Source of the DNA: Chitinophaga skermanii
GTDB lineage: Bacteria; Bacteroidota; Bacteroidia; Chitinophagales; Chitinophagaceae
Length of the DNA: 64,000 nt
Direction: 5' to 3'
Assembly: GCF_003259335.1 (NCBI RefSeq)
Contig: NZ_QLLL01000001.1
Coordinates: forward strand, 936,345 to 1,000,344
The position numbers and the translations under genes are program-made. A model generated the notes under the pieces. The model did not search any database. It worked only from the letters and a program-made list of their open reading frames with translations, and was not told the origin of the DNA. This document shows positions 52,687 through 62,597 of the stretch, one piece after another. Numbering within the stretch: position 1 is the stretch's first letter; every line of letters begins with the position of its first letter.

Positions 52687-55152
52687 TTAGGCGGCCCCGT
52701 TGAAGCCCGTTTCTACGCTGTATAGATGAGGCTTTTCATTCACGGGAAGTACAGTTTCATTGGGCGTTATTCCTGGATGTAAAATATCTTCTACCGGGAA
52801 TTGTACCCTTATGTGTACACCTTGGTGACTGTGCATTTCCAATGTACCGTTTAAATCGCCGGTTAAACCTTGCATTAAACGCATACCGAGCGATTTGCTA
52901 GGTGCTTGGTCGAATTGTGCCGGCAAACCACGACCATTGTCGCGAATCACCAATACCATTTCCTGTACACCAATAGGCTGCATTTGCACGTAAATCTCGC
53001 GTCTCGCTTGGCTGGGCAAGAAAGCATATTTCAAAGCATTCGTAATCGCTTCATTCAAAATTAAGGCTACCGGTATTGCTTGCGATACATCTAGCTCTAC
53101 GTTGGCAATCTCCAATTTGAACTGTGTACGGGTGGAATCGAAACTTTCGGCAAGGTTGTATACAAGTTCCGGTATGTAAGTACCTAAGTTAATACTCGTT
53201 ACATCATCGGCTTGGTACAACTTCTGGTGGATGAGCGACATGGCATATACACGGTGTTGACTATCCTTTATGGCATTCAACGCATCGTTTTGTAAATACG
53301 CCGATTGGGATTCGAGTAAGCTAATAACGGTTTGTAAATTGTTCTTCACCCGGTGATGCACTTCTTTCAATAGCCATTCTTTCTCGTTTAATAGTTTCTC
53401 TAGCGCTGCATTCTTCTGGTTAATAGCTAATTGTTGGGCCTCTAAGCGCAAAGTGGTGAGTTTTTTCACGCGGTAGCGGTTGTACATAACCCCGAGAAGC
53501 AACATTAACATGACGGCGCCCGCTATTAGGAAGTTTCTACTGGTGGTAGCTTGTAGCAAGTGGGCACTTTGAATTAATTGTTGCTGTTCGAGTAATTGGA
53601 TGTTTTGTTGCTTTAACAAAATATCCCGGTCTTTTCGAGCAGCTTCCGATTTAGCGAGGGCAGTGCTTTGCATCCGGGTTGTTTCTTCCATTTGCAATTG
53701 CAGTCGAGCGCTGGCTAAATCTTTTCTTTGTAAGCCCGATAAGCGATCGAGGAGTTCAATTTGTTGCGATTTATGTAAAATGTCTACATCCTTCTTCTCG
53801 GTATCGTATTTAATTTGTAGTTCGTTCAACTCGCGGTATTTAGTAGCTTGTTGTACGGAGTCGTCCATCTTCTTCGTCAATATAAGATGATCAATAGCCG
53901 CTTGCCATTTACCGGCGGCACTGTCTACTTTAAATAGCAGCATTTCTACGTTGCTGCGCAACAATACTCCCTGTACAGGTTCTTTCGCAAAAGTTTCTAA
54001 TAATGGCCGTGCTTTTTCAAATTGCTTCCTTTCTACGTAGAATTGACCGAGGACTTTCGTAAACCGTATATCCCGCGAGTTTTTAACAGCTTTGATGTAT
54101 TCTCGCTCTGCAGCGTCGTACTGACCAATGGCATTATAGCTATTGCCTAAGGCCACGGCGGCATGTGCTATTTCATCTTCAAACTGGGGTTCTACATCTT
54201 TTAAATAATATTTTACATAAGGTAGGGCTTCCTTTGTTCGTCCCAGCATTAACATCGAGGATACAATTTCCGATATATAGAAAAAGAAGTGCCTGCCTGT
54301 TGCGCGGGTATATTCTTTGTAAGCCTTCTCTAAGTATTCAATCACCTTAGCATGTTGATTGGTACCGCGGTAAATCATAGCGAGGTTATCGTAATACCGG
54401 TGCAGGTTAATATCTTGGAATTTCTCACCTATTTTTACCGCTTTAATACCGAAATACAAAGCCCGGTCGAGATTACCATGAGTATAGTACATCACAGATA
54501 TTTTCTTTAATTCAAATGCAACGTCCTCGTGGAACTCTTCGTGTTGTTGTACAAAATCAAATAATTCTGATACATACTTTTCAGCTTCATATAAATTACG
54601 ACGGTAATAATTTACTTCCGCTATAAGCCGCAACGCTTTTAAAATAAAAGGTGGCTGCTTTAAGTCACGCGCTAAATTAAGTGCTTGGGAAGCGTATATA
54701 TGTGCACTGTCGAAATGGTGATCCGTTTCGCGGAATATATAGCTGGCGGCGAAAGTGGTGAGTAATCTAAAACGGGAAGAATCTTTCGTGGTACGCAGCA
54801 GTTGAATAACCTTTTGATCATTGCCCGTTTCTATGTATACGAGGCCTTCCACGGTAGTGGCAGCAGCTAACCCGGCTGCATACTTAATGGGTTTACTTTC
54901 ATTTCGTGCCATTTGGGCATAATGCATCGCTTTCTGCATATCCCCGGGGAATTCGCCCGGAAGAATCACGAAATATTCACCCAGTTTTATGGCAGCATTT
55001 GCCCTTGCTTTCCCGGGAGCAGCATTATTTAATTGTTGTAATAAACGTAATTCCTCGTTTGTTTTACCCTGTTGGGCAAACAACTTTACCTGCGGCATGC
55101 AATGCAGCAGTACATAAAAGAGTATAAAGCAATAAAATTTTCTCACTACCAT
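52687..55152 (-). CDS. TPR sensor histidine kinase (HisKA_2 type), paralogue B
   Basis: About 821 aa from the ATG at 55152, which opens the signal peptide (KFYCFILFYVLLHCM); the ATG at 55203 overlaps the -7 box and is rejected. The domain order equals paralogue A: TPR array, coiled coil, a membrane helix (FLIAGAVMLMLLLGVMYN), HisKA_2 with HHRVKNNLQTVISLLESQS, HATPase with NEAITNALKYAF and DNGRGLP. It ends in a 25-residue extension (HPGITPNETVLP) absent in A. The kinase core is almost the same in both while the TPR sensor differs more, consistent with gene duplication and divergence of the sensed signal. Confidence 0.9.
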   Translation of the reverse strand: MVVRKFYCFILFYVLLHCMPQVKLFAQQGKTNEELRLLQQLNNAAPGKARANAAIKLGEYFVILPGEFPGDMQKAMHYAQMARNESKPIKYAAGLAAATTVEGLVYIETGNDQKVIQLLRTTKDSSRFRLLTTFAASYIFRETDHHFDSAHIYASQALNLARDLKQPPFILKALRLIAEVNYYRRNLYEAEKYVSELFDFVQQHEEFHEDVAFELKKISVMYYTHGNLDRALYFGIKAVKIGEKFQDINLHRYYDNLAMIYRGTNQHAKVIEYLEKAYKEYTRATGRHFFFYISEIVSSMLMLGRTKEALPYVKYYLKDVEPQFEDEIAHAAVALGNSYNAIGQYDAAEREYIKAVKNSRDIRFTKVLGQFYVERKQFEKARPLLETFAKEPVQGVLLRSNVEMLLFKVDSAAGKWQAAIDHLILTKKMDDSVQQATKYRELNELQIKYDTEKKDVDILHKSQQIELLDRLSGLQRKDLASARLQLQMEETTRMQSTALAKSEAARKDRDILLKQQNIQLLEQQQLIQSAHLLQATTSRNFLIAGAVMLMLLLGVMYNRYRVKKLTTLRLEAQQLAINQKNAALEKLLNEKEWLLKEVHHRVKNNLQTVISLLESQSAYLQNDALNAIKDSQHRVYAMSLIHQKLYQADDVTSINLGTYIPELVYNLAESFDSTRTQFKLEIANVELDVSQAIPVALILNEAITNALKYAFLPSQARREIYVQMQPIGVQEMVLVIRDNGRGLPAQFDQAPSKSLGMRLMQGLTGDLNGTLEMHSHQGVHIRVQFPVEDILHPGITPNETVLPVNEKPHLYSVETGFNGAA

Positions 55153-55200
55153 AAATAAGTAGGAATACGCCTTCCATTGTGGAGCGTTCCCGCATAATAT

Positions 55201-55208
55201 CAAATATA
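55201..55208 (-). promoter_or_regulatory. -7 promoter box for the paralogue B kinase
   Basis: The minus strand reads TATATTTG, exact TAnnTTTG, 48 bp before the ATG at 55152. It overlaps the in-frame ATG at 55203, which therefore cannot be the start. Confidence 0.5.
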
Positions 55209-55435
55209 ACGTGTGCAGTAAAAGGCTGAAGGTTAATGGTTTGCTCTACCTAAAAGCTAGGTCAAATATGCACGAAATTAGCCTAAAAATGTTGTACATA
55301 TCGGAACAAGCGAGGTAAATTTATACTTTGGTGACAAGCGACCTGTTCTCGATTCAGCCGCCGTTGTGTCACTTCCTTCGGCCTTGGTACTGAATTTGAG
55401 GAGTAGTTATTAGTATTTATCCTAAACTTTGTTTT

Positions 55436-55687
55436 ATGGCAGACACAAGAACAACCCTCCCAACAAATGGTAACTTTTATAAGATCTTGGTCGAATTATT
55501 CGAGCAAAAGAAAAAGGCCGATATCTTATATGAAGATGGTGGTGTAACCCGTGGCAGCGGTATTGTTACAAACTTATTCGAACGTGATGGTAAAAACTGG
55601 TTGCAGTTAGATGATACCTTCGAAGTTAGTTTAGATAAATTGTACGCGGTAAATGGCACCTTTACATCGGATTATACCGAGTGTTAG
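55436..55687 (+). CDS. small conserved-looking hypothetical protein
   Basis: 83 aa, acidic, no signal peptide or membrane helix. ADILYEDGGVTRGSGIVTNL and WLQLDDTFEVSLDKLYAVNG suggest a small beta-barrel (SH3/Sm-like), a shape shared with Rof-type and YgdR-like small proteins, but I cannot assign it. It is preceded by a long 5' region containing a near-match promoter box (TACTTTG at about 55333). Its stop overlaps the stop of the convergent gene by 4 bp. Confidence 0.7.
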   Translation: MADTRTTLPTNGNFYKILVELFEQKKKADILYEDGGVTRGSGIVTNLFERDGKNWLQLDDTFEVSLDKLYAVNGTFTSDYTEC

Positions 55688-57858
55688 GGTTGAGGTAAAC
55701 GTATAGTAATGGTTTGTTGGGCTGCAAGGGTAAACTCCAACAAGCCTTTTTCTACCGAACCGGGGTGTATCACCTTGTTTTCTGCGATTACCTCCCAGTT
55801 TCCTACTGCTTTGTTCATACACACCAACACAAGTCTACAGGAATATGCAGCGCTACCTAAAATTTGTAGCGTAATGGATTGTCCTGTTTTAGCACTCACA
55901 ACTTCGAACGGGTAATCTAGGAATACGTAGCATCCTACATCTTCCAAGCGAATATAATGGTGCGTAAGAATTTCAAAAGGTAAACCCAATCCATATACTT
56001 CTTGTCCTACCTGCCCTAATGGCTCGTAACCTATTTGGAAATCTTCCAAGGGAATCCATAAATCCCGGTCTATCTCTCCCATACGAACATCTGTTGCTAT
56101 TATATCAGCCGGTAAATTGGGAGGATAATAATAGGGTGCCCGGTGAATAGTATAACGAATATATTCAGGTAATAAATCCCGTAATGCAGGCAATACATCG
56201 TTAGGCGCTAACAACAAGTACTCCCGGAAAGCATTCATTATATCACGTTCTTCATAAGCAGCTGCATAGTTCGCATCATCTAATGGGAAAATAGAAAAGA
56301 AGGTAGGGTAATGTTTACTATTCCCGTATTTGCATTCCCAGAAAGCTGTATTCACAAATAGGTTAGCCATGCAGATGTAGCTTTGTTCTAGGAAATGCGT
56401 TTGCTTTGTTTCTGCGTATAATCGCAACATAGCTACCGCCGCAAAAGCTGTGTTGTTCGATTGGTATAGCATTTTAAATCCTTCCGAGGCTAATGCATTG
56501 GCGGCTTGAACCGCTTCTTGGAAATACTTTTCTTCCCGTGTTAACTCCCATGCTTGTAGCATCACGAGCGCGTATAAACCCGCCACATCTTTTTCTCCGC
56601 CTTTACCGGGTTGGGCTTCTGCTTTAATAACAGCTAGTGTATGAATATCAAAAAATATTGGCCAGCGGTATTGGAAATGCCGCGCCACCTTTATAACAAA
56701 GTCAACCGAGTTAAAGAATAATTGCTCAGCATTTTTATAGCCCCTTTCTGCCAATACCGATAAGTTGTACAGTGCATGGTGTATATACCATGCATCCATC
56801 ACGTTCGGTTGCTTATGTTCTTCCGATCCATCCAAACTATGAGCTGCGGCAGGTAGCCAACGTAATACAGCATGGGTATTATCATCGTAGAATTGGTCGA
56901 GGGCTTGTATAAGTTGCTGCACGATTTCGAACTTCTTGCCGCGCCAGCGTGAGAAGGCTTCTAATGGAACGGAGGCCGATAATTGTACCATTATTTCGGG
57001 CGGTGTTTTGTAATCGCATACGTAGGCATTGAGATATTGTTTACCCTTTACTTGTAGCCAACAGCCTGGGTTATGTTGCAAACCACGCATAGTTTTGTTG
57101 GCTAGTGTAGGCCAATGTTGATATTGCGTGCCGGGTTTGGGTACAAGTTGGTACCATTCTGCTAATAGCGATAAATAAGTGGTAGCAATTTCTGTAGGGG
57201 TAGTTAACATGCCTGGTACTACTTTGAAATATACATCGCTGATGGTGTAGGTAGTACCTGCTGTTAATGGCTTATCTTCCTTGGAAGGCAATGCAAATCC
57301 TAATTCGGGCCATTGTCCACCTACGGTGTTATTAATGTTTGTTTGGGTTTGTTCACAATATTCATTGAGTAATGTGAAGTTTTGCACATAAAAGAAAGAA
57401 CCGCTGTAGGGGTTTTTCAATCCCCCAAATATAAAGCCGGTCCGTGGCCCTACTTGTGAGGCATATATTTCGCCATTAAATGATGGTTCCGGGTGATCTA
57501 ATAATATTAAATCGCGAGGAGAGGAGCCTATATGAAAGTTCATTTTCGGGGTAATGCTACATGTAAAATGTAGAAATCCATTCTTACTAGGAAGCTGCAA
57601 ATTGACTTGATAGGTAGCAAGATGGGTTTGTAACGTGAAGTTGTATTGATGGTTTCGATGCGTATGGGTGATGGAGAAAAAGGTAGCACCATGCAGGTGA
57701 ACCATTCTAAGTGCTATACGACAATTGGGCATATTCAATACAACATACAATCCATCATCCAACAAATAAACAGCGTATGGCTTCATTATAAGCATAGGAG
57801 CTGCTTGTTTATCTATATAAGCTATTGCATTTGCTCCGTAGTTAGAAATGTTCGTCAT
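55684..57858 (-). CDS. large uncharacterised protein with (alpha/alpha)-toroid-like region
   Basis: 724 aa, no signal peptide. The N-terminal 230 residues are beta-rich (VYLLDDGLYVVLNMPNCRIA and similar strands). The middle, about 240-560, is helical with repeated AxxxL/W patterns (WYIHHALYNLSVLAERGYKN, VAGLYALVMLQAWELTREEK), as in the six-helix-hairpin toroids of unsaturated glucuronyl hydrolases, lyases and related enzymes. The C-terminal 130 residues are a beta-sandwich. The shape resembles polysaccharide-active enzymes but no catalytic motif is certain. It lies 116 bp downstream of the glycosyltransferase operon on the same strand and may belong to it. Confidence 0.72.
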   Translation of the reverse strand: MTNISNYGANAIAYIDKQAAPMLIMKPYAVYLLDDGLYVVLNMPNCRIALRMVHLHGATFFSITHTHRNHQYNFTLQTHLATYQVNLQLPSKNGFLHFTCSITPKMNFHIGSSPRDLILLDHPEPSFNGEIYASQVGPRTGFIFGGLKNPYSGSFFYVQNFTLLNEYCEQTQTNINNTVGGQWPELGFALPSKEDKPLTAGTTYTISDVYFKVVPGMLTTPTEIATTYLSLLAEWYQLVPKPGTQYQHWPTLANKTMRGLQHNPGCWLQVKGKQYLNAYVCDYKTPPEIMVQLSASVPLEAFSRWRGKKFEIVQQLIQALDQFYDDNTHAVLRWLPAAAHSLDGSEEHKQPNVMDAWYIHHALYNLSVLAERGYKNAEQLFFNSVDFVIKVARHFQYRWPIFFDIHTLAVIKAEAQPGKGGEKDVAGLYALVMLQAWELTREEKYFQEAVQAANALASEGFKMLYQSNNTAFAAVAMLRLYAETKQTHFLEQSYICMANLFVNTAFWECKYGNSKHYPTFFSIFPLDDANYAAAYEERDIMNAFREYLLLAPNDVLPALRDLLPEYIRYTIHRAPYYYPPNLPADIIATDVRMGEIDRDLWIPLEDFQIGYEPLGQVGQEVYGLGLPFEILTHHYIRLEDVGCYVFLDYPFEVVSAKTGQSITLQILGSAAYSCRLVLVCMNKAVGNWEVIAENKVIHPGSVEKGLLEFTLAAQQTITIRLPQP

Positions 57859-57974
57859 TGCAACCTGTTTTATAGGTACAGTCCATTCAAAAAATATACC
57901 GCTGGGTAGATTTACATGTGCTAACGCACGCAGTATCTATCATTTAGGAATGGGGGGCTATAGTAACGTGCTGC

Positions 57975-58976
57975 TTATTTCTCCAATTTCAACCAACGAA
58001 TAATACGCTGTACTGTGCTGGGTAAAGGCATACCAAGGGCTGTATAGATACCTGCCTGTACGGCAAGAAATTGCACGAATGCAAAAGTTTTAGAAGGTGC
58101 AGTTTGAAACAGGTTTCGAATAAATTGACGGCGTGCGAGTGTGGAGAATTGCCGGGGCGATAATACCGTATTTTGTAGACGCGTGATTTCTTCGGGGAAA
58201 ATTTGCAACAACGATAACTCGTAACACAAGAAAGTACCGTAAATCAATCGCTTCAAATAGCCTTTATTAGCCCTTGATCCAGGAATTAGGTGGGTGATGT
58301 GTAAAATAGGCGCAACACCGGCAGCATAGCCTTCCCGGATGCATAGGAGTACCATTTGGGTATCTTCCCCGGAGCTGAGGGCTTTCCCTGTTCTACCGGG
58401 CAAAGTTAAGGCCCCTGCCTTAGCCAATGCGACATACTTTTTTAAGATGGGTGTTTGGGTGCATAAACCTGTGCCGAATGGGTAACAATCTTGCCAAGCT
58501 GCGATACTAGCGTAACGGGGTTCTGTTTCATGTCGTTCTTGAAACGCCGCCCGGGCGGTATACTTAATATTACTGGGTACACCATCGAGGAAATCTACAT
58601 ACACATTACCGGGGCCCCATGCGCCTACTTGTGGATATGCGATGGTTAATTGCTTTAATGCTTGGAGGTAATTTTCTGCCGGCTCATTATCGGCGTCGAT
58701 GTACACAATGTGTTTTCCTTGGGCAGCTTCGATAGCAGCAATTCTTGCATGGAAAACACCTTGTTCTTTTACTTCCAATACTTGCATATTGGGCATTGCT
58801 TGTAAGAATGCTTGTATGTATGGTAAGGATAATAATGGTGTTGTACTATTGTTATCTACAAGGAAGATGTCGGTTTCCAATCCGTATACATCGAGATGTT
58901 GTACAGCTTGCAGGCAACGTTGGAGAATGCGCTGTTCTGGGTTGTAGGCACAAATCACAATTGAGAAATCGATCAT
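57975..58976 (-). CDS. family 2 glycosyltransferase
   Basis: 333 aa. The GT-A fold starts with FSIVICAYNPEQRILQRCLQ, then FLVDNNSTTPL, GVFHARIAAIEAAQGKHIVY and the nucleotide-sugar metal motif IDADNEP (DxD type). A later SSGEDTQM matches the acceptor-side ED motif of GT2 enzymes. It has a short amphipathic C-terminus, no clear membrane helix. The start overlaps the end of the upstream glycosyltransferase by 4 bp (ATGA), so they are translationally coupled. The product is likely a surface polysaccharide or glycoconjugate; the sugar is unknown. Confidence 0.88.
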   Translation of the reverse strand: MIDFSIVICAYNPEQRILQRCLQAVQHLDVYGLETDIFLVDNNSTTPLLSLPYIQAFLQAMPNMQVLEVKEQGVFHARIAAIEAAQGKHIVYIDADNEPAENYLQALKQLTIAYPQVGAWGPGNVYVDFLDGVPSNIKYTARAAFQERHETEPRYASIAAWQDCYPFGTGLCTQTPILKKYVALAKAGALTLPGRTGKALSSGEDTQMVLLCIREGYAAGVAPILHITHLIPGSRANKGYLKRLIYGTFLCYELSLLQIFPEEITRLQNTVLSPRQFSTLARRQFIRNLFQTAPSKTFAFVQFLAVQAGIYTALGMPLPSTVQRIIRWLKLEK

Positions 58977-59926
58977 TTTCGGAAGATATTTTTGAACCAG
59001 CGTTTAATGCGCCTACGTAATAGTTGTTCTTTTTCTGCGTATTGCCATTTCTCTGCTAAGCCAAAGTCTTTTGCAAGAAAATGATAATCCGCCGCTTTTG
59101 AAGGTACAAAAATATGAGGGTGTACCAAGGGTTTTTGCAAAGCTTGCCTTGGTAAAGCTGCTGCGTGTTGCTGGGGTACATTGAAGGTGTGGGTAGCATC
59201 TTCCCGGAAGCCAAGGTTACTAATTAAGTTCACATTCGGCGTAATGCATAGCCCGTGTTGGAAGAACGTGGTGAAGTTAAACTGGTAATCCCAAGAATCA
59301 ATCTTCCCCCCTTTCAGATCCCTAAATATATTCAACCAACCATCGATTAAAAATGGATCAGTGAAGATGTTGTGAATAGTTAATTGTGCATCATTTTCAG
59401 TGTAATCTTTCAGCTCTACATCATAAGCTTGCCAAGCGCGGCGCCAACTGGCCCAACCCCAAATATGCGAATACTCGCTGAAGTAGTAGCTGGCTGTGCC
59501 ATGTTGTTGACCGTTTTGTAGGTTGGTGCCGGTAATACTCATGATGCGTGTATCGTGTGCATATCGTTGTAGCATTTCGTCGCAGAAGTAAAAGAAATCT
59601 TCATGTGGCAGGCAATCGTCTTCCAAGATAATACCTTGCGCCTCCTGTTCGAAGAACCATGTTATGGCCTGGGCTACGGCATATTTGCAACCGAGGTTGG
59701 TAGGTTGGAAGAGGCGGTAAACATCACATGGCCAGTCGATATCGTTGTAGATGTTTCTCGTAGCGGCACATAGATCATTATCGTTGGCAACTTGTGTACG
59801 GGGGCCATCTACGGCGATATACAGTTTGCTGGGTTGTACGGCACGCACTTGTTCAAACACACGTTGCGCGGTATCGGGCCTATTGAAGGCTAGTAGGAGA
59901 ATTGGGTTTTGAACGTTGTACTGCAT
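58973..59926 (-). CDS. nucleotide-diphospho-sugar transferase
   Basis: 317 aa. NPILLLAFNRPDTAQRVFEQ and LYIAVDGPR open a GT-A-like fold, NLGCKYAVAQAITWFFEQE precedes the metal motif ILEDDCLPHEDFF, then ITGTNLQNG, YSHIWGWASWRRAW and SWDYQFNF. This set is typical of the Bacteroidota glycosyltransferase group annotated as nucleotide-diphospho-sugar transferases. It is the second gene of the operon: its ATG overlaps the stop of the DUF5672 gene by one base, and its end overlaps the GT2 start. Confidence 0.85.
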   Translation of the reverse strand: MQYNVQNPILLLAFNRPDTAQRVFEQVRAVQPSKLYIAVDGPRTQVANDNDLCAATRNIYNDIDWPCDVYRLFQPTNLGCKYAVAQAITWFFEQEAQGIILEDDCLPHEDFFYFCDEMLQRYAHDTRIMSITGTNLQNGQQHGTASYYFSEYSHIWGWASWRRAWQAYDVELKDYTENDAQLTIHNIFTDPFLIDGWLNIFRDLKGGKIDSWDYQFNFTTFFQHGLCITPNVNLISNLGFREDATHTFNVPQQHAAALPRQALQKPLVHPHIFVPSKAADYHFLAKDFGLAEKWQYAEKEQLLRRRIKRWFKNIFRK

Positions 59927-60744
59927 TAGGTTTTTAATAAGTTAGCGGCTGCGGGAATATAGTCTTTCCAGAACTTGGGAAACTTCGTCCATGCATGGCA
60001 GCCAAGTGGTAATTGACCATGGTTCATATCCAATAATTCTGCCGCATTTACTTCGAAGCTGAATTGCATCGCATCCGTAGGCGGTGCTACTTTGAAGAAC
60101 GGGAATAGTTTGGGTACGATAGCCGTCCATATTACATCCTCATGAAAATAAGTACCCCGGAAATAACCTTTTAGGTGTTCATTTAAAATGAGCTGCAATT
60201 GGGTTTGCAGGAAATGTTTTTGCAGGAAGCGGAAATTGGAAACGAGTAGCTTTTGTAATCGCCAGCGCGCTTGGAATTTCTTTAGCAAGGGCAAAACCTT
60301 TAAACACGAATGTATATTCCTGATAGAAAACCCCGAATTCAGCATGGGTAAGAAGCCTGCACCTGTTTTCGCTTCTAGGTAACCTTCGAATACGGGTGCG
60401 CCAATAAAATCGTACGCATAGCCTTTATGTAAAGCAATTTGATCGCTGAAAATATAAGCATCCAGTTCGTAAGTCATCATATACTTGTAATCGCGGAATA
60501 ACTGGTAGAATTCCGGCTGCATCTTCATCCGGTTATAGTCGGCCACGGAGGCGAGCCATTGTGGTGGCACGGGTTGTAACTTCAATGCCGGGTGAATTTT
60601 GAGATACGCCAAGGTATGCATGCCTTTGGGGAAAACGAGGAAAGTATCGTACGCCTTTAAATGTTTTGCACAAGCTTGTAAAGCAGCCGCATCTTCTGGG
60701 CTGAGATGTGGTTTGTGCACAGGAATGATGATACAAAGCGACAT
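59926..60744 (-). CDS. DUF5672 family protein, probable glycosyltransferase
   Basis: 272 aa. CIIIPVHKPHLSPEDAAALQ opens the chain; YKYMMTYELDAYIFSDQ contains a DxD-like ELDAYIF. YDFIGAPVFEGYL, MLNSGFSIRN and HEDVIWTAIVP follow, then SFEVNAAELL and PLGCHAWTKF, the ordered motifs of DUF5672, a family of predicted glycosyltransferases. First gene of the minus-strand operon with the two glycosyltransferases. No exact TAnnTTTG box was seen upstream of its ATG. Confidence 0.85.
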   Translation of the reverse strand: MSLCIIIPVHKPHLSPEDAAALQACAKHLKAYDTFLVFPKGMHTLAYLKIHPALKLQPVPPQWLASVADYNRMKMQPEFYQLFRDYKYMMTYELDAYIFSDQIALHKGYAYDFIGAPVFEGYLEAKTGAGFLPMLNSGFSIRNIHSCLKVLPLLKKFQARWRLQKLLVSNFRFLQKHFLQTQLQLILNEHLKGYFRGTYFHEDVIWTAIVPKLFPFFKVAPPTDAMQFSFEVNAAELLDMNHGQLPLGCHAWTKFPKFWKDYIPAAANLLKT

Positions 60745-60970
60745 GGTTTATTGCAATTTAAGGTACCAGCAATAGTTAACAGGATTTTAGCGGTTTGGGT
60801 TGAGTAGATAGTGGGATTTTATTTTATTTCCGAGATTTTTTGTTGCATTAATAGGTGGCGTGCCAGGCCCCAGGTTTTCATACTGCTATTCCAGCCTACA
60901 TATTTGAAGTTGGATAATTGGATGTGCTATTAAATAGAAAATATCTTCATTTATCTAGCAGAATTGTCAA

Positions 60971-61955
60971 ATGGAAAGATTTTCCTTCAAACATAAGCGG
61001 AAGGAAATCAAAGGTGAAGCTAATGAAATTGATTACGGTATGCGGATTTATGATCCAAGATTGGGCCGTTTTTTAAGTGAGTACCCATTAAGAAAATCGT
61101 ATCCGTGGAATTCTACCTATGCATATGCAGAAAATAGAGTGATTGAAGGAATAGATTTAGATGGTGGCGAGTTTTACCATTATAGTCTAAACATAAAAGA
61201 TGGTAGAGGGGTATCCGTATCTTTGATAAATGTTCAAAAAACAATTCCTTGGAATATAGAACCTTTTTATGGAGGTGACCCAGTACAAGTTCAAGTTGAT
61301 ATTGCACCATGGGGGAAAGCCCAAGTTTTACATTTTGGATACTATAGATACGTATTTAAAGATATGAAAGCAATGTTTGGTGCCATAAATTTGTTTAATG
61401 AATATTTGGATGAAGGTGGGGATGTCTACATACATGAACTTCCTGGTGTTCCTTATAGTGCCACATTGGAGTATGCAGCTGAGTTTGGAGATGATTTAAA
61501 ACATTTAGGTGATGTAGCAAGTCTTGGATTAGCTATAGGTGGGACTGCTGCTTATTTACCTAAACCAAGAGGCTTATCAAAGAATGTGAAAAAGTTAACT
61601 AAAAAAGGGCAGCATAGCCAAGCAAGAGATAGACACAATGAGGATTTAGTTAGGCAGAAAACAGGTGGCCGTGAAGTAAAGGGAGTATTGGACGGTAAAG
61701 AGTATGAGATTGACTCATTTACTCTGTCGGCGATTTATTAATTGAAGTAAAACGAAAATTGTCTGCAAATAAAAATTCTAAGAATTTCCTTAGCAAGCAA
61801 GTGAGCAAATTAAGCATCATTTAAAGTTGGCTGAGAAGTGGAAAAAAAAGCTAGAATATTGGTTTTTTTATGAACCTCATCCAGAGGTAAGAGCATATTT
61901 AGAGAAGAAGGGAATTAAAGTTGTTCATTTTAATGAAAATCCTAAAACAAGATAA
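60971..61955 (+). pseudogene. orphan Rhs core and PD-(D/E)XK-like toxin tip, broken by two frameshifts
   Basis: The first frame (60971-61741) starts with the end of an Rhs repeat-associated core (IDYGMRIYDPRLGRFLSEYP, PWNSTYAYAENRVIEGIDLD). It then has a linker and a toxin-like domain ending EYEIDSFTL before a stop. The neighbouring frame continues the same domain from about 61726 with GDLLIEVKRKLSANKNSKNF, and a third frame from about 61809 with IKHHLKLAEKWKKKLEYWFF to VVHFNENPKTR and stop 61953. Put together this is a restriction-nuclease-like fold: Asp (61712-61714) and EVK (61744-61752). The large Rhs N-terminus is missing upstream, so this is a displaced, inactivated C-terminal tip. A likely immunity gene follows 10 bp later. 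Confidence 0.8.
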
Positions 61956-61965
61956 TTAGAAAATT

Positions 61966-62400
61966 ATGAAAAGTTACGCATCAATTGTTGGGGGGATAGA
62001 ATGCAGTAGTGAAGAAGCAAAATTATTTTTTAAATATTTAAAGGAAACAGAATTTTTGATTGATAGATATGAAATAAGTAAAAAGGACGCTAAATACTAT
62101 TTCGATTGTTATTTTATTTCTCCTGAGTACATAACCCAAATGGTAATGTTAGGATCTAATTATTATATAGGTAATGAGTTGTTTTTTATTCACCAACTGT
62201 TATTTATAATTGAGAAAATAAATGATGAAGTAAATGATTTTCCATTTGAATTGACAGGTAAGTTTAATATACGAAGCGAGGATGGGGAATTTGTTTGGAA
62301 TATCGAAGATGGACAAATGTATGTTTATCAATGGGACAGAATTGATAAAGAAATCAAATTGAAACTACTTAAAGAAATTAGATTAAGCGATCTGCAATAA
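61966..62400 (+). CDS. probable immunity protein 1 for the Rhs-tip toxin
   Basis: 144 aa, acidic, no signal peptide or membrane helix, rich in aromatic residues (AKLFFKYLKETEFLIDRYEI, KYYFDCYFISPEYI). I do not recognise the family. The gene begins 10 bp after the toxin frame's stop on the same strand, the usual place for an immunity gene of a polymorphic toxin, and it is intact while the toxin is broken. Keeping immunity against toxins of sister cells is a known reason for such orphan genes (inference). Confidence 0.68.
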   Translation: MKSYASIVGGIECSSEEAKLFFKYLKETEFLIDRYEISKKDAKYYFDCYFISPEYITQMVMLGSNYYIGNELFFIHQLLFIIEKINDEVNDFPFELTGKFNIRSEDGEFVWNIEDGQMYVYQWDRIDKEIKLKLLKEIRLSDLQ

Positions 62401-62428
62401 AATTGGAACGCAGTGACGATTCTATTAG

Positions 62429-62511
62429 TGGGCAGGATAGGATTCGAACCTATGAAGTCGAAAGACAGCGGATTTACAGTCCGCCCCATTTGGCCGCTCT
62501 GGAACCTGCCC
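62429..62511 (-). tRNA. tRNA-Tyr (GTA), copy 1
   Basis: 83 nt, class II with a long variable arm. The acceptor stem GGGCAGG/CCTGCCC is fully paired, discriminator A. Anticodon loop CTGTAAA gives GTA. T arm GGTTCGAATCC is intact. It is identical to copy 2 within the tRNA. Confidence 0.96.
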
Positions 62512-62557
62512 ATTATGTTAGCCAAACCAACATAAATACTGTAGAGCTAAAACCCAA

Positions 62558-62583
62558 TAAAAAAGCCCACTTTTAGCAGGCTT
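62558..62583 (-). terminator. terminator between tRNA-Asp and tRNA-Tyr, copy 1
   Basis: On the minus strand AAGCCTGC pairs with GTGGGCTT (one G-T) and is followed by six T residues. It lies downstream of tRNA-Asp, so the two tRNAs appear to be separate transcription units or partly uncoupled. Confidence 0.7.
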
Positions 62584-62597
62584 CTCTGGAGTCCTTG

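Noticed and set aside
55320..55345. Promoter box for the 83-aa protein at 55436
   Set aside because: TACTTTG lacks one base of the TAnnTTTG spacing and no -33 is present.
62429..62525. 65-codon minus-strand open frame across tRNA-Tyr
   Set aside because: It covers a complete tRNA gene and has no protein similarity.
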